Shown: positions 1 through 6,898 of the stretch, one piece after another
Position numbering within the stretch: the stretch's first letter is position 1
Layout: the number at the start of each line of letters is the position of its first letter
From: a virus
IMG/VR virus record: IMGVR_UViG_3300047494_000096
Span: 1-24,280 of that record
Reading direction: 5' to 3' (one strand)
Length of the DNA: 24,280 nucleotides
Notes under the pieces: model-generated
What the model saw: only the letters and a program-made list of their open reading frames with translations
Databases searched by the model: none
Told to the model about the DNA's origin: nothing
Made by a program: the position numbers and the translations under genes

Positions 1-918
1 GGCCAGCCGGTCTATACCAGAAACGACCAGCAATTGTTCGGCCAGTTCGACGAGTGGTTGGCCCGCGTCGCCTGCTACTGCTTCAAGAAGCCGCCGACGG
101 CATTCGTCCAGCAGAACAACCGGGCGACCGCGGAAAGCGCCAAGGAAGAGGCGCTTGAGGACGGCCTGGCCTCGGTGATGATCTGGTGGAAGAGCCTGAA
201 GGATCACGTCGCCCAGAAGGTCTTCGGGTTCGAGGATATCGAGTTCGTCTACGACGACCGTAGCGACATCGATCCCATGGAGATGATCGAGAAGTATCTG
301 CCGGCGATCCAGCAAGGCGGCTTCGGGTGGGATGAGATCAGGGGCAAAATGGGATGGTCGCCCATCGGCTTGCCCCCCATCATCTATGGCATTGGACCTC
401 TCGGTGCGATGCGGGTTTCGGATTTCATCAAGGCTTCGGATCAGGGTCTCGGCATCCCGCAACCGCCGCCGCTTGTAGGACCAGATGGCATGCCGCTGGC
501 GCCGGCCGCAGGTCAGCCGGCCCCAGGCGGCCCCGGCGCTGTACCCGGCCGCACGGGCCCGGCAACACCGGTGGCCTCGCCCGACATGTCCGATCCGCTG
601 TCCGGCGTGCCGGCCGAGCTACTGGCCGCCGTTGGCCTGGGCCCGGCCGGCGAAAAGGGCCGCTCGATCAACGTCACCGCGAAGGATGAGCACACTTCGG
701 ACCCTCTACACCGGGCGGTTGCTCATCCGCAGGTGCTGAAAACACTGCGCGCTGCCGAGGCCGCGCATAATGCAAAATTCAGCGGCAAAAAACCGGTAAA
801 CGCAAAGGGCATAGCCAGGGGCAAAAAACCCGTTGCGAAAGCAGGTAAAGCACCGGTTAAGACTTCGACTGTAGGCGTTTCTGCCAAGCGGAAAGGTGCG
901 GACGTCCATGCGAATTAG
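1..918 (+). CDS. Phage portal protein, C-terminal part (5' end outside window)
   Basis: The reading frame is open from base 1, so only the last ~305 residues are present. Portal proteins form the dodecameric ring at the capsid vertex through which DNA enters and leaves. The first ~60 visible residues have the late-portal look: a Phe-Lys-Lys-Pro-Pro stretch, then QNNRATAESAKEEA, a pattern typical of where the portal lists its membrane/stem segment. Position directly upstream of a MuF-type gene fits the usual terminase-portal-MuF order. The tail is unusual: after about residue 150 it becomes Pro/Ala/Gly-rich, and the last ~45 residues are strongly basic with repeated GKKPV / AKAGKAPVK units, like a histone H1 tail. 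It ends 11 nt inside the next gene. The family call is from pattern recognition plus context. An internal TTG at 34 is not taken as the start, because the frame continues upstream. Confidence 0.75.
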   Translation, partial: GQPVYTRNDQQLFGQFDEWLARVACYCFKKPPTAFVQQNNRATAESAKEEALEDGLASVMIWWKSLKDHVAQKVFGFEDIEFVYDDRSDIDPMEMIEKYLPAIQQGGFGWDEIRGKMGWSPIGLPPIIYGIGPLGAMRVSDFIKASDQGLGIPQPPPLVGPDGMPLAPAAGQPAPGGPGAVPGRTGPATPVASPDMSDPLSGVPAELLAAVGLGPAGEKGRSINVTAKDEHTSDPLHRAVAHPQVLKTLRAAEAAHNAKFSGKKPVNAKGIARGKKPVAKAGKAPVKTSTVGVSAKRKGADVHAN

Positions 919-1306
919 CAGCATTACCGGCGATCCGTACTACAGCGATATCGCGTTCGCCTACACCGTGATCTTCGATGGGGTCGTGCTGGACGATAGT
1001 CAGCAGAGTCCCAGGAAATTGCCGGTCATGGCCGACGATGTCACCGGCGAAATGTGGTTCCTGCAGGAGGTTTACAGCCTGACAAGCCCGAGCGGCTTCG
1101 CTTTGCTCAAGGGCCGCAATGGCAACAAGGTCATGTTCAAGCGCTTCGGCCACGTGAAGATCATCCCGCCGACGCCAGAGCAGATCCTGCTTTTCCACAA
1201 AATGTCCGAAGCGACGGACGGCTCTATCGAAAAGGCCGATGCCTTGCCACAGCAGATGATCGACGTCGTGCGCGCGACCCGCAACATCAGAGGGCTGCTG
1301 AATTGA
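908..1306 (+). CDS. Hypothetical phage protein, 132 aa
   Basis: I do not recognise the family. The protein is soluble with mixed alpha/beta composition. Its N-terminus (MRISSITGDPYYSDIAFAY) leads into a beta-rich section, and a Pro-Pro-Thr-Pro-Glu helix start is followed by a helical C-terminus ending in ATRNIRGLLN. The ATG at 908 is preferred because an AAAGG ribosome site lies at 892-896; an in-frame GTG at 896 would add four residues. It overlaps the portal end by 11 nt and its TGA overlaps the TTG start of the next gene by 4 nt. It is therefore translated as part of the portal operon and is probably a head protein or assembly factor; this role is inferred from position only. Confidence 0.7.
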   Translation: MRISSITGDPYYSDIAFAYTVIFDGVVLDDSQQSPRKLPVMADDVTGEMWFLQEVYSLTSPSGFALLKGRNGNKVMFKRFGHVKIIPPTPEQILLFHKMSEATDGSIEKADALPQQMIDVVRATRNIRGLLN

Positions 1307-2313
1307 CCGCCGCCCTCGCAATCCAGGTCCCGTTCGACAGCCAGCACCCCCGCGGCGCCGGCGGGAGGTTTGCGGCCAAGGGGCGCGATCACGGCAACTA
1401 TCCCAGCCTGAGCAGCAAGCCGAACACTACGGTGCCGACGCGCACGTTGACCAAGCCGCCGAGCTGGCAGCGCCTGGGAGCCTCCACGCGCGAGCTGCCG
1501 CTGTCGGTCGTCGGCGACAGGCGCAAGCAGCACGAGGCCGGGACATTCCTCGTTCACGAGTTCAAGCCGCAGATCCCGGCATCGATGACGGTGCAGGCAC
1601 ACCAGGAGCTCGTGCGACACCTGGCCGGCGCCATCAACACTGAGCGCTACGGCACGATCACCCGGGCTGCCGAGAACGGCTACATCCCGGCCGGGGTTCA
1701 CCGCGCCAGTGTGCTGAAGGCCTATCAGCATGCCGCGAAGCTGGCGCTGCATGATTTCGGGATCGCCGAATACAGCTTCCGGATGGACGATCACCAGAAG
1801 GCCGAGATGACGCCGTTGGTGCCTTTCATCCGCTACGCGCGCCGGCGGCTGAAGAGCGTCATGCTTGGCCAGGAGAAGGGCGCATGGCGGCCGTATCGCG
1901 CCGAGTTCGGCCAGCCGTTCAAGGATGGGCGGAAGGATAAGGTCACGGGCGCCATCAGGCTGCGCATGAAGCCGAACGATGTGCTGGTGAAAGTCGCGGG
2001 TGGCATCCCGCCGATTCCGAAGCCGGCGGACCCCGGCGTGATCGCTCCGGCCCAGGCCGGCAGCATCGACCGCTTCGCCCGGTACAGGAAAGCCGTGGCC
2101 ATGAAAGAGGCGATCGGCGAGCACGATCTGCACCCGCTTACTGCCGGACAGCGCATGCAGCGGGTGCTGGCGGCGCGGAGGTTTGCGCAGGACCGGCATA
2201 GTCACGTGCGGACGATCCAGCTTGGTCAGCCGGGTTCGATCGCGGGAACTGGTTTGACCCACAAGATCGATATGGCCCGAGGCACGCTCAGGCCCCGTAA
2301 TGGAGTTTCATAG
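1303..2313 (+). CDS. Hypothetical virion-associated protein with HPR-xx-GRFA motif, 336 aa
   Basis: The function is not recognised. The start is set at TTG 1303, which overlaps the preceding TGA (TTGA coupling). The open frame continues upstream to 1054, but that stretch is a shadow of the previous gene. Near the N-terminus (residues 11-27) is FDSQHPRGAGGRFAAKG, a short motif that recurs in other proteins of this window (giant protein at 10808, protein at 8784). I associate it with the N-terminal parts of diverse phage head proteins. The rest is rich in Arg, Ala and Pro, with no membrane segment and no catalytic motif I can name. The stop TAG shares one base with the GTG of the next small gene. 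Likely a head or packaging accessory protein, by context only. Confidence 0.65.
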   Translation: MTAALAIQVPFDSQHPRGAGGRFAAKGRDHGNYPSLSSKPNTTVPTRTLTKPPSWQRLGASTRELPLSVVGDRRKQHEAGTFLVHEFKPQIPASMTVQAHQELVRHLAGAINTERYGTITRAAENGYIPAGVHRASVLKAYQHAAKLALHDFGIAEYSFRMDDHQKAEMTPLVPFIRYARRRLKSVMLGQEKGAWRPYRAEFGQPFKDGRKDKVTGAIRLRMKPNDVLVKVAGGIPPIPKPADPGVIAPAQAGSIDRFARYRKAVAMKEAIGEHDLHPLTAGQRMQRVLAARRFAQDRHSHVRTIQLGQPGSIAGTGLTHKIDMARGTLRPRNGVS

Positions 2314-2468
2314 TGGCCGACGACGTATTCAATATCCCGCGTTTCAGTAGTGACGTTCCTGTGGTTGCCCTGCGAAAAGAGCTTATGGCGGAGCGTGATG
2401 CCGCCGTCGCCGCAATGGTGAATGGCAACGCAAAAGCGATTGAGCACGCGCCTGCTCCACAGGGATGA
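2313..2468 (+). CDS. Small hypothetical protein, 51 aa, translationally coupled
   Basis: This is a short gene that is easy to miss. GTG 2313 shares one base with the TAG of the upstream gene, and its TGA (2466-2468) overlaps the ATG of the MuF gene (2465) as ATGA. A TGGAG ribosome site lies at about 2300-2304. The product begins VADDVFNIPRFSSDVPVVAL and continues as a likely helix rich in Ala, Glu and Lys (RKELMAERDAAVAAM). Tight coupling on both sides and a good ribosome site argue that it is real. No family is recognised; a small head assembly or MuF chaperone-like role is possible but unsupported. Confidence 0.6.
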   Translation: MADDVFNIPRFSSDVPVVALRKELMAERDAAVAAMVNGNAKAIEHAPAPQG

Positions 2469-4462
2469 CCAAGCCGCTCTCCGCCGCCCAGGTGGAAGAG
2501 CGCCGGGCTGCCGCCAGAAAACGCTGGGCACTTGCGGCCGCCGCTGGCGCAGGAACAGCCGCCGGCGCCGGTGTAAATACGTCGCTACGTAACGCCGTCA
2601 CCACGCAATGGCAGCAGCTGCGCCGCGCCCACCAGGTCGGCGTCGGCCGCGAAGACCTGAGGCACGCGCACAAGCTCGCGCTGATCGGCAAGCGCCAGGC
2701 GATGTATGGCCGGGCGATCCGCAGCGGATGGCCTGTTCCAGCCGCTGCCGCCGTCCAGTTCCAGCACATCCGCGAGGCCGTCAAGGACCTGAAAGCCCAG
2801 CCCATGTTCCGGGACGAGGTTGGAGAGGCGCCGGCCGATCAGGAAGCCTGGGAAGGAATCACCGACCGCATCTCGGCCAGCAGGCAGAAGCTGCGCGAGC
2901 TTGCCACCTACCGGCCGAGCAGCCGGGAGAAGGTTGCCGCCCAGGGCAAGAAGGTGATCTCTGCCCATACCCGTACCGTCAAACCCAAGCTCGAAATCAA
3001 GCCGGAATATCTGGCCCAGCGCGCGCAGGATCTGCGTAACCACCAGGCGCTTCTCGATGAGATCGCGGCACACCCTGACTATCAGGGCGAGCGCCTGCCG
3101 GATCCGCCCAAGGTGCCAAGGCGTTATCTGCGCAGGGTTGGCGGCGGCGAATTCCAGGTCAAGCAATCCGTGGTGCCGGCGGTCAAGGCGCACACCCGGG
3201 TGAAGCCCGGCAATATTCGCCCCAAGGACCTCGCCGACATCAAAAATGATCTTAGCTTCCGGTTGAAGAACCACACATACGTTCGGCAGACGGCCGAGGC
3301 CGCCAAGCACGCGGCCAATCTGGCCGCAGAACGACAGGCGTTTCGAGGCCGCGCGCGGATGGCCCTGAAATACCTGCCGCGTGGTCGGGCCCGCCTCGCG
3401 TTGTCAGCAGGATTGGGTTTGGCGACCGCGCTTGGCACCTACGTGGTCGCCAAACACGCGGCAGATCGGTTGTCCAAAGCCGACGATGACGACCAGCCAG
3501 GCCACCTGCAGGCGGCGGCAGACGATGCCGAGCCGACGTTGGCCAAGAATCTCGCCGAGAACTTCCGGGACCTGAAGGATAACACCACCGCCGATCTGCG
3601 AAGCCCTGGCGGCAGCCCGCTGCTGGAGAGCGTCAAAGCCGGATACGATGCGGCCACCAAGCCGCTTGTGGGCGTCATGGAGAGAGCTCTGGGCGCGCCG
3701 GTGGATGCCGTGGTGCCAGGCGAGGATGGCGACGACAGGATCGTTACCTTTGCGCTAAAGACACGCGGCCCCAACGCCCAGCGCTACATCGAGGATTACC
3801 GGCAGAACCGGATCGTGCAGCTGACCGAGAACCAAGCGGATTCAATTAAGTCGATCCTGGTTGAGTCGGCGAAGGCCGGATCGAGCCCACAGGAGATCGC
3901 CAGGCGCGTCCGGCAGAACATCGGGCTTACGGCCTACCAGACGTTCATGGTCGACAATTACCGCGACGAGCTCGAGCGGCTGGATCCGGCGGCGCTGCAG
4001 CGGCAGCTCCGAGACAAGCGCTTCGACGGGATTATCGAGAAGGCGACGGCTGACGGCGGGACGTTGACGACCAAGCAGATCGATGCCGCGGTCGACGCCT
4101 ATCACCGGAAATTCCTGGCTTACCGGGCGATGACGATCGCGCGGACGGAAGGGGTCGGGGCCGCCAACAACGCGCATGTCGCCGGCGTCAGGGCCTTCCT
4201 GGAGGCGCATCCGGATTATGACGTCGAGAAGACCTGGATGGCGCGGATGGACAAGCACACGCGCCACGACCACAAAGAGCTGAACGGCGAGACCGTCATG
4301 GGTATTGACACGCCGTTCACCACCCGGTCAGGCGAGAAGATCAGGTGGCCGCACGACCCTAATGCTTCCGCTAAGGAAGTGATCAACTGTCGTTGCTTCC
4401 CTAGAATGAGATTGGTTCATCGGCAGTCTACTTCGTTTGCGCAGGGCACGATAGCCACGTAG
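2465..4462 (+). CDS. MuF / SPP1 gp7-family head morphogenesis protein, 665 aa
   Basis: The C-terminal ~130 residues carry the Phage_Mu_F (minor head protein) signature in order: TIARTEG at about residue 556, then W-x-A-R-M-D-K-H-T-R-x-x-H (~597-609), ELNGETV, and a final VINCRC Cys pair. MuF proteins are minor head proteins that enter the procapsid with the portal and influence DNA ejection. The long N-terminal half is Lys/Arg/Ala-rich and helical, with an Ala/Gly-rich hydrophobic segment at residues 14-30 and a probable membrane-type helix at ~308-326 (LALSAGLGLATALGTYVVA). ATG 2465 overlaps the preceding stop. The last ~20 residues after CRC are not family-like and lie antisense to the convergent gene ending at 4417, so the natural C-terminus was probably altered where the minus-strand block joined. 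Confidence 0.85.
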   Translation: MTKPLSAAQVEERRAAARKRWALAAAAGAGTAAGAGVNTSLRNAVTTQWQQLRRAHQVGVGREDLRHAHKLALIGKRQAMYGRAIRSGWPVPAAAAVQFQHIREAVKDLKAQPMFRDEVGEAPADQEAWEGITDRISASRQKLRELATYRPSSREKVAAQGKKVISAHTRTVKPKLEIKPEYLAQRAQDLRNHQALLDEIAAHPDYQGERLPDPPKVPRRYLRRVGGGEFQVKQSVVPAVKAHTRVKPGNIRPKDLADIKNDLSFRLKNHTYVRQTAEAAKHAANLAAERQAFRGRARMALKYLPRGRARLALSAGLGLATALGTYVVAKHAADRLSKADDDDQPGHLQAAADDAEPTLAKNLAENFRDLKDNTTADLRSPGGSPLLESVKAGYDAATKPLVGVMERALGAPVDAVVPGEDGDDRIVTFALKTRGPNAQRYIEDYRQNRIVQLTENQADSIKSILVESAKAGSSPQEIARRVRQNIGLTAYQTFMVDNYRDELERLDPAALQRQLRDKRFDGIIEKATADGGTLTTKQIDAAVDAYHRKFLAYRAMTIARTEGVGAANNAHVAGVRAFLEAHPDYDVEKTWMARMDKHTRHDHKELNGETVMGIDTPFTTRSGEKIRWPHDPNASAKEVINCRCFPRMRLVHRQSTSFAQGTIAT

Positions 4463-4782
4463 CCGCGCCCGATTTCGAAGGTGCTCCAGGCGTGGTCGCC
4501 ATCGTGCCCTTTTTCGCGCATGCATATGGTCGAGATGCCGCGTTTGGTTAGCGGTCCGTCAGCCAGGCAATGAACTGGCGCTTTTTGGCATTTGGAGCCG
4601 GGCGACCGCATCAATTCCAACCATCCGTTCATCCGTTCGGTGAACCGAGCAAGAGACTCTCGCGTCATTGGCGAGTTGTTGTCGCCATCGAGGCAGTCAG
4701 CAGCCCACTTCGATGCATGCGAGGCCATGAATGATGCGTAGCGCGCAAACTCCCGATGCGTGATCGGCCGGTCGTCAGGCAT
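4417..4782 (-). CDS. Small protein with Cys/His motif, minus-strand cassette, 121 aa
   Basis: Minus-strand gene, last of a five-gene block reading towards the MuF gene. The N-terminal half is helical (THREFARYASFMASHASKW). The C-terminal half carries a probable metal site: Cys residues near positions 65 and 72, then ICMREKGHDGDHAWS, a C-x4-GHxGDH arrangement that I associate with small zinc-binding proteins of phages and actinobacteria. A GCGAGG sequence just before the ATG may serve as ribosome site. The start lies 8 nt inside the preceding gene, which supports operon structure. Its last 46 bases overlap the 3' end of the convergent MuF gene. Function unknown. Confidence 0.6.
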   Translation of the reverse strand: MPDDRPITHREFARYASFMASHASKWAADCLDGDNNSPMTRESLARFTERMNGWLELMRSPGSKCQKAPVHCLADGPLTKRGISTICMREKGHDGDHAWSTFEIGRGYVAIVPCANEVDCR

Positions 4783-5185
4783 GGGGCCTCGCTTGGTCTG
4801 TGGTTTGATCGAATAAAGTATGAGGCGGCTCTTGCGATACCACGCGTACTTTCGTTGGACGCTGCAGGCACCAGTCGATCCCCACCGGAGACTCTACGTC
4901 ATCCCTTCTTCCACGATACCCTTTGACGTAATATCCCGACCGGGCATCAAAAGACACACGGTCACCAACTACTATCCCATCGGCCCATTTCCCCGCCACA
5001 AACCAGAGATGGTCTGTAAGCTGTTCACCGGACCTCGAGTCAATCACGTCCCGAAGTAGGATTGTCCTGATCCGTGGTCCTTTAAACGCGCGCTTCGTTC
5101 CGAACCGTTCAACGATTGCGGTGCAGGAAAACCGCTGTCCCTGGCGCTTTTCGAGTTCGACCCTCGTCCCGATCGCCTCAGGCAT
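4775..5185 (-). CDS. Conserved phage accessory protein (TDHLWF / GDRVSFDAR type), 136 aa
   Basis: The sequence has the pattern of a small beta-rich phage/plasmid protein: ILLRDVIDSRSGEQLTDHLW, then GKWADGIVVGDRVSFDAR, then a Y-x-KGYRG segment and a closing WCLQRPTKVRVV. I have a recollection of proteins with TDHLWF, GD-x-[IV]-x-F-x-AR and Y-x-KGY blocks in phages of several phyla, none with an assigned function; an OB- or SH3-like fold is a guess. ATG 5185 has GGAAGG three bases upstream and overlaps the previous gene by 8 nt; its end overlaps the next gene by 8 nt. Part of the reversed cassette in the late region; probably not structural. Confidence 0.65.
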   Translation of the reverse strand: MPEAIGTRVELEKRQGQRFSCTAIVERFGTKRAFKGPRIRTILLRDVIDSRSGEQLTDHLWFVAGKWADGIVVGDRVSFDARSGYYVKGYRGRRDDVESPVGIDWCLQRPTKVRVVSQEPPHTLFDQTTDQARPHA

Positions 5186-5390
5186 AGACCTTCCGTTCGA
5201 TGCTTACGAGCACCCCCTGTTGCCCGGGCGTCAGAAACACGCGGTCACCAAAAGTCAAAACCTTCTCCCGCATGCTGTCGAGGAATTCCTCCTCGAATTT
5301 GCTCAGCCTGCCGCAGCTTTCCGCGTCTTGGCAGAGTTCTTTCAGGTTTGCCACGTCATAGAGCGGCGCGTGCTGGCGGCTGTCGCTCAT
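5178..5390 (-). CDS. Small accessory protein, 70 aa
   Basis: Short minus-strand gene. The product has an acidic helical centre (FEEEFLDSMREKVLTFGDRV) followed by FLTPGQQGVLVSIERKVY. That layout, a helix then L-[ST]-x-x-Q-x-x-x-L-x-x-I-x-x-K, is shared by many small phage proteins of unknown role. ATG 5390 overlaps the TGA of the upstream gene as ATGA, so translation is coupled. No Cys pair or membrane segment is seen. Function not known. Confidence 0.6.
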   Translation of the reverse strand: MSDSRQHAPLYDVANLKELCQDAESCGRLSKFEEEFLDSMREKVLTFGDRVFLTPGQQGVLVSIERKVYA

Positions 5391-5605
5391 GTAGCACCCG
5401 ACGCAGGCTTCACCATCGCCTGAACCTGCCGAGATTTCTCAGGCCCAAGCTGCACGCAGAACGCACACAGCGGCGCGTCCCCCACATGGCAGATCGAGAC
5501 GATCTTCTGCCCGCAGCCGACGCAGGTGAACTCGGCGACGCTGCTTCGGCGCATCACGACGGCATTGCCGCAGTAAGACTTGGCCGCCAGCAGCTTTGCG
5601 CCCAT
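5387..5605 (-). CDS. Small zinc-ribbon-like protein (two CxxC), 72 aa
   Basis: The product contains FTCVGCGQKIVSICHVGDA followed by PLCAFC, that is two CxxC pairs about 18 residues apart, the layout of a four-Cys zinc ribbon. The start is ATG 5605 (MGAKLLAAKSYC); a TTG at 5638 is in frame but would overlap the preceding gene. The frame remains open far upstream without family-like sequence, so longer starts are rejected. The stop overlaps the next gene (ATGA). Likely a small nucleic-acid- or protein-binding factor; no closer family recognised. Confidence 0.6.
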   Translation of the reverse strand: MGAKLLAAKSYCGNAVVMRRSSVAEFTCVGCGQKIVSICHVGDAPLCAFCVQLGPEKSRQVQAMVKPASGAT

Positions 5606-5628
5606 GGATCCGTCGTCGATGGGTTTCT

Positions 5629-5964
5629 CTACGGACAAGGTTCCGCATCCATCAGATTGCGGTTGATCACGGCGATCAGCCGGTCCAGCACGCCATGCGC
5701 CGGCCGGCCTGCGTGGCGCTGCTCGGCCGTAGGCGGTTTGCCGAGCATTTCGCCCTCGCAGATCGTGCAGATCCAACCGCGGCTCGGGAACCAGAGTGCC
5801 ATCGGAAGCGCTCGGCAGTCCGGGCACAGCATGCCTTTGGCGACCACGCAGGCGCCATCGCCGGCCAACGCCGCATCGACCGCTTGGCATTCGCGCAGGC
5901 TGCGCAGACGCGAGACTTCGTTCTCGTGTATCCGCGCGATCAGAGTGCTGGCCCAGATGTCCAT
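5629..5964 (-). CDS. Zinc-motif protein, first gene of minus-strand cassette, 111 aa
   Basis: The product begins MDIWASTLIARIHENEVSRL, a helical N-terminus, followed by MLCPDC and, about 20 residues on, WICTICEGEML: two CxxC pairs again, so a second probable zinc-binding protein in the same cassette. ATG 5964 is chosen because GGTGAGG lies about 10 nt upstream; ATG 5985 in frame has no ribosome site. The C-terminus is a helix with the sequence HGVLDRLIAVINRNL. As first gene of the block, its promoter should lie between 5965 and about 6105, next to the dyad at 6068-6103. Function unknown. Confidence 0.6.
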   Translation of the reverse strand: MDIWASTLIARIHENEVSRLRSLRECQAVDAALAGDGACVVAKGMLCPDCRALPMALWFPSRGWICTICEGEMLGKPPTAEQRHAGRPAHGVLDRLIAVINRNLMDAEPCP

Positions 5965-6067
5965 GTGCCGACCATACCTCACCATTGATGGTGATGCAAC
6001 GCGGATCGCATTGAGCGGTTGACGGCCGTGTTGATTGGGTCTGAGAAATCGCGGCAGGTAGCAAATC

Positions 6068-6103
6068 AGCGTGCCAGCAAGATTTTTTGCTAGCACGCTA
6101 GCA
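6068..6103. promoter_or_regulatory. Inverted repeat and tandem GCTAGCA sites, probable operator or hairpin
   Basis: The arms at 6068-6080 and 6087-6099 are complementary over 13 bases with one mismatch (a G-U wobble if read on the minus strand), around a 6-base T-rich loop. The right arm is part of two GCTAGCA copies at 6089-6095 and 6097-6103, exactly 8 bases apart. It sits in the 187-base gap between divergent genes (minus start 5964, plus start 6152). Either an operator for a DNA-binding regulator controlling both directions, or a transcript hairpin. No convincing -10/-35 pair was found near it. Confidence 0.5.
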
Positions 6104-6151
6104 TCCTGGGACGGCGCCCCAGCGAAACCAGAAAGGAGTAGGGGTTTGGTC

Positions 6152-6430
6152 ATGACGGCCATTTCCCTACCCTTCACACTCAGGCTCCAGCCGCTTCGCA
6201 AAGCCGCCGGCGGCCTACCCGTGAACCCAACGCCATGGGCGCATCCGGCACTCGGCCTGGGCGCGCGCGTGGCCAGGCCCAGCTTCGCCCATATCGGCAA
6301 GCCGACAGGCACCTATCCCAAGCATTTCTTCAAGAGCGGCCACCCAGGCAATATCGCGGTGCTGAACGCGCAGCGCGGCATCCAGCCATCGATGCCACCG
6401 TCGGTGCCTGGGAAACCGCCGGGCACCTAG
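6152..6430 (+). CDS. Hypothetical protein, 92 aa
   Basis: This is the first plus-strand gene after the reversed cassette. AAGGAG at 6133-6138 lies 13 nt before ATG 6152; an in-frame TTG at 6146 has better spacing (7 nt) and may be the true start (product then two residues longer). The frame opens further upstream at GTG 6071, but that would run through the dyad. The product is rich in Pro, Gly, Ala and basic residues (LPFTLRLQPLRKAAGGLPV near the N-terminus, QPSMPPSVPGKPPGT at the end) and has no recognised domain. The ribosome site makes it plausible; coding certainty is moderate. Confidence 0.45.
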   Translation: MTAISLPFTLRLQPLRKAAGGLPVNPTPWAHPALGLGARVARPSFAHIGKPTGTYPKHFFKSGHPGNIAVLNAQRGIQPSMPPSVPGKPPGT

Positions 6431-6440
6431 GATGGCGACA

Positions 6441-6450
6441 GCAACCAAGG
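6441..6450 (+). repeat. GCAACCAAG leader motif, copy 1 (57 nt before SGNH gene)
   Basis: Copy of the start-associated repeat. The first A of AACCAA (6443) is 57 nt upstream of ATG 6500. Downstream in the leader are small hairpins (CCAG/CTGG and GCGG/CCGC) and a GGGGAG ribosome site. This copy has the closing C-G pair but no longer stem. Confidence 0.55.
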
Positions 6451-6499
6451 CGACCCAGAAGACCTGGCGTGCGGATTGACCGCCTGGGGAGCGTTGGCA

Positions 6500-6898
6500 A
6501 TGTCGACAGTACAGATTACGGCACCTGTCGGTCAGGCGCTTTCATTAATTGTTGGCGCGAGCGGTAACCAGTATCAGCCGAGTTCAGCCGGTGTCTATTC
6601 GATCCAGTCCAACGATCTGAAATACTTTTTGGACATCGGTTTCTCTGTTGTTAACGCCACCAACCTGAACACACCGCTGACGAGGCTTAAGCGGTTGGCA
6701 GGTGTGGCACGCATCAATAACTGTCGCGTCAACGCCGTCATGTCGTCCCCGCCGACGATCAGCCAAAGCCAGTCGGCCCCGGCATACAGCAATGGATATC
6801 TGTGGGGGGTACAACCCAAGGTGCGCTCAACTACTACAGCGGCCAGATTGGAACGTATTCCGGGTTCGGGTTCCGAACATTCAATGCAACGACCGTAA
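6500..6898 (+). CDS. SGNH-hydrolase gene, N-terminal fragment before a frameshift
   Basis: ATG 6500 follows GGGGAG by about 9 nt. The first ~55 residues form a small module (GNQYQPSSAGVYSIQSNDLK, then YFLDIGF) that is also found at the start of the protein at 7923. Then comes LKRLAGVARINNCRVNAVMS and SAPAYSNGYLW, after which the frame enters low-complexity sequence (STTTAARLERIPGSGSEHS) and stops. The protein-like sequence continues without a break in the -1 frame from base 6802. The switch point is the G6 run at 6804-6809: one extra G, or a -1 slip, joins YLWG to GTTQGALNYYSG. So this and the next entry are one gene of ~444 aa that is either mutated, mis-sequenced, or frameshifted by programme. 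Confidence 0.65.
   Translation: MSTVQITAPVGQALSLIVGASGNQYQPSSAGVYSIQSNDLKYFLDIGFSVVNATNLNTPLTRLKRLAGVARINNCRVNAVMSSPPTISQSQSAPAYSNGYLWGVQPKVRSTTTAARLERIPGSGSEHSMQRP

Noticed and set aside
1054-1302. 5' extension of the gene at 1303
   Set aside because: Overlaps the preceding gene almost fully; Arg/Pro/Gln-rich out-of-frame reading of real coding sequence.
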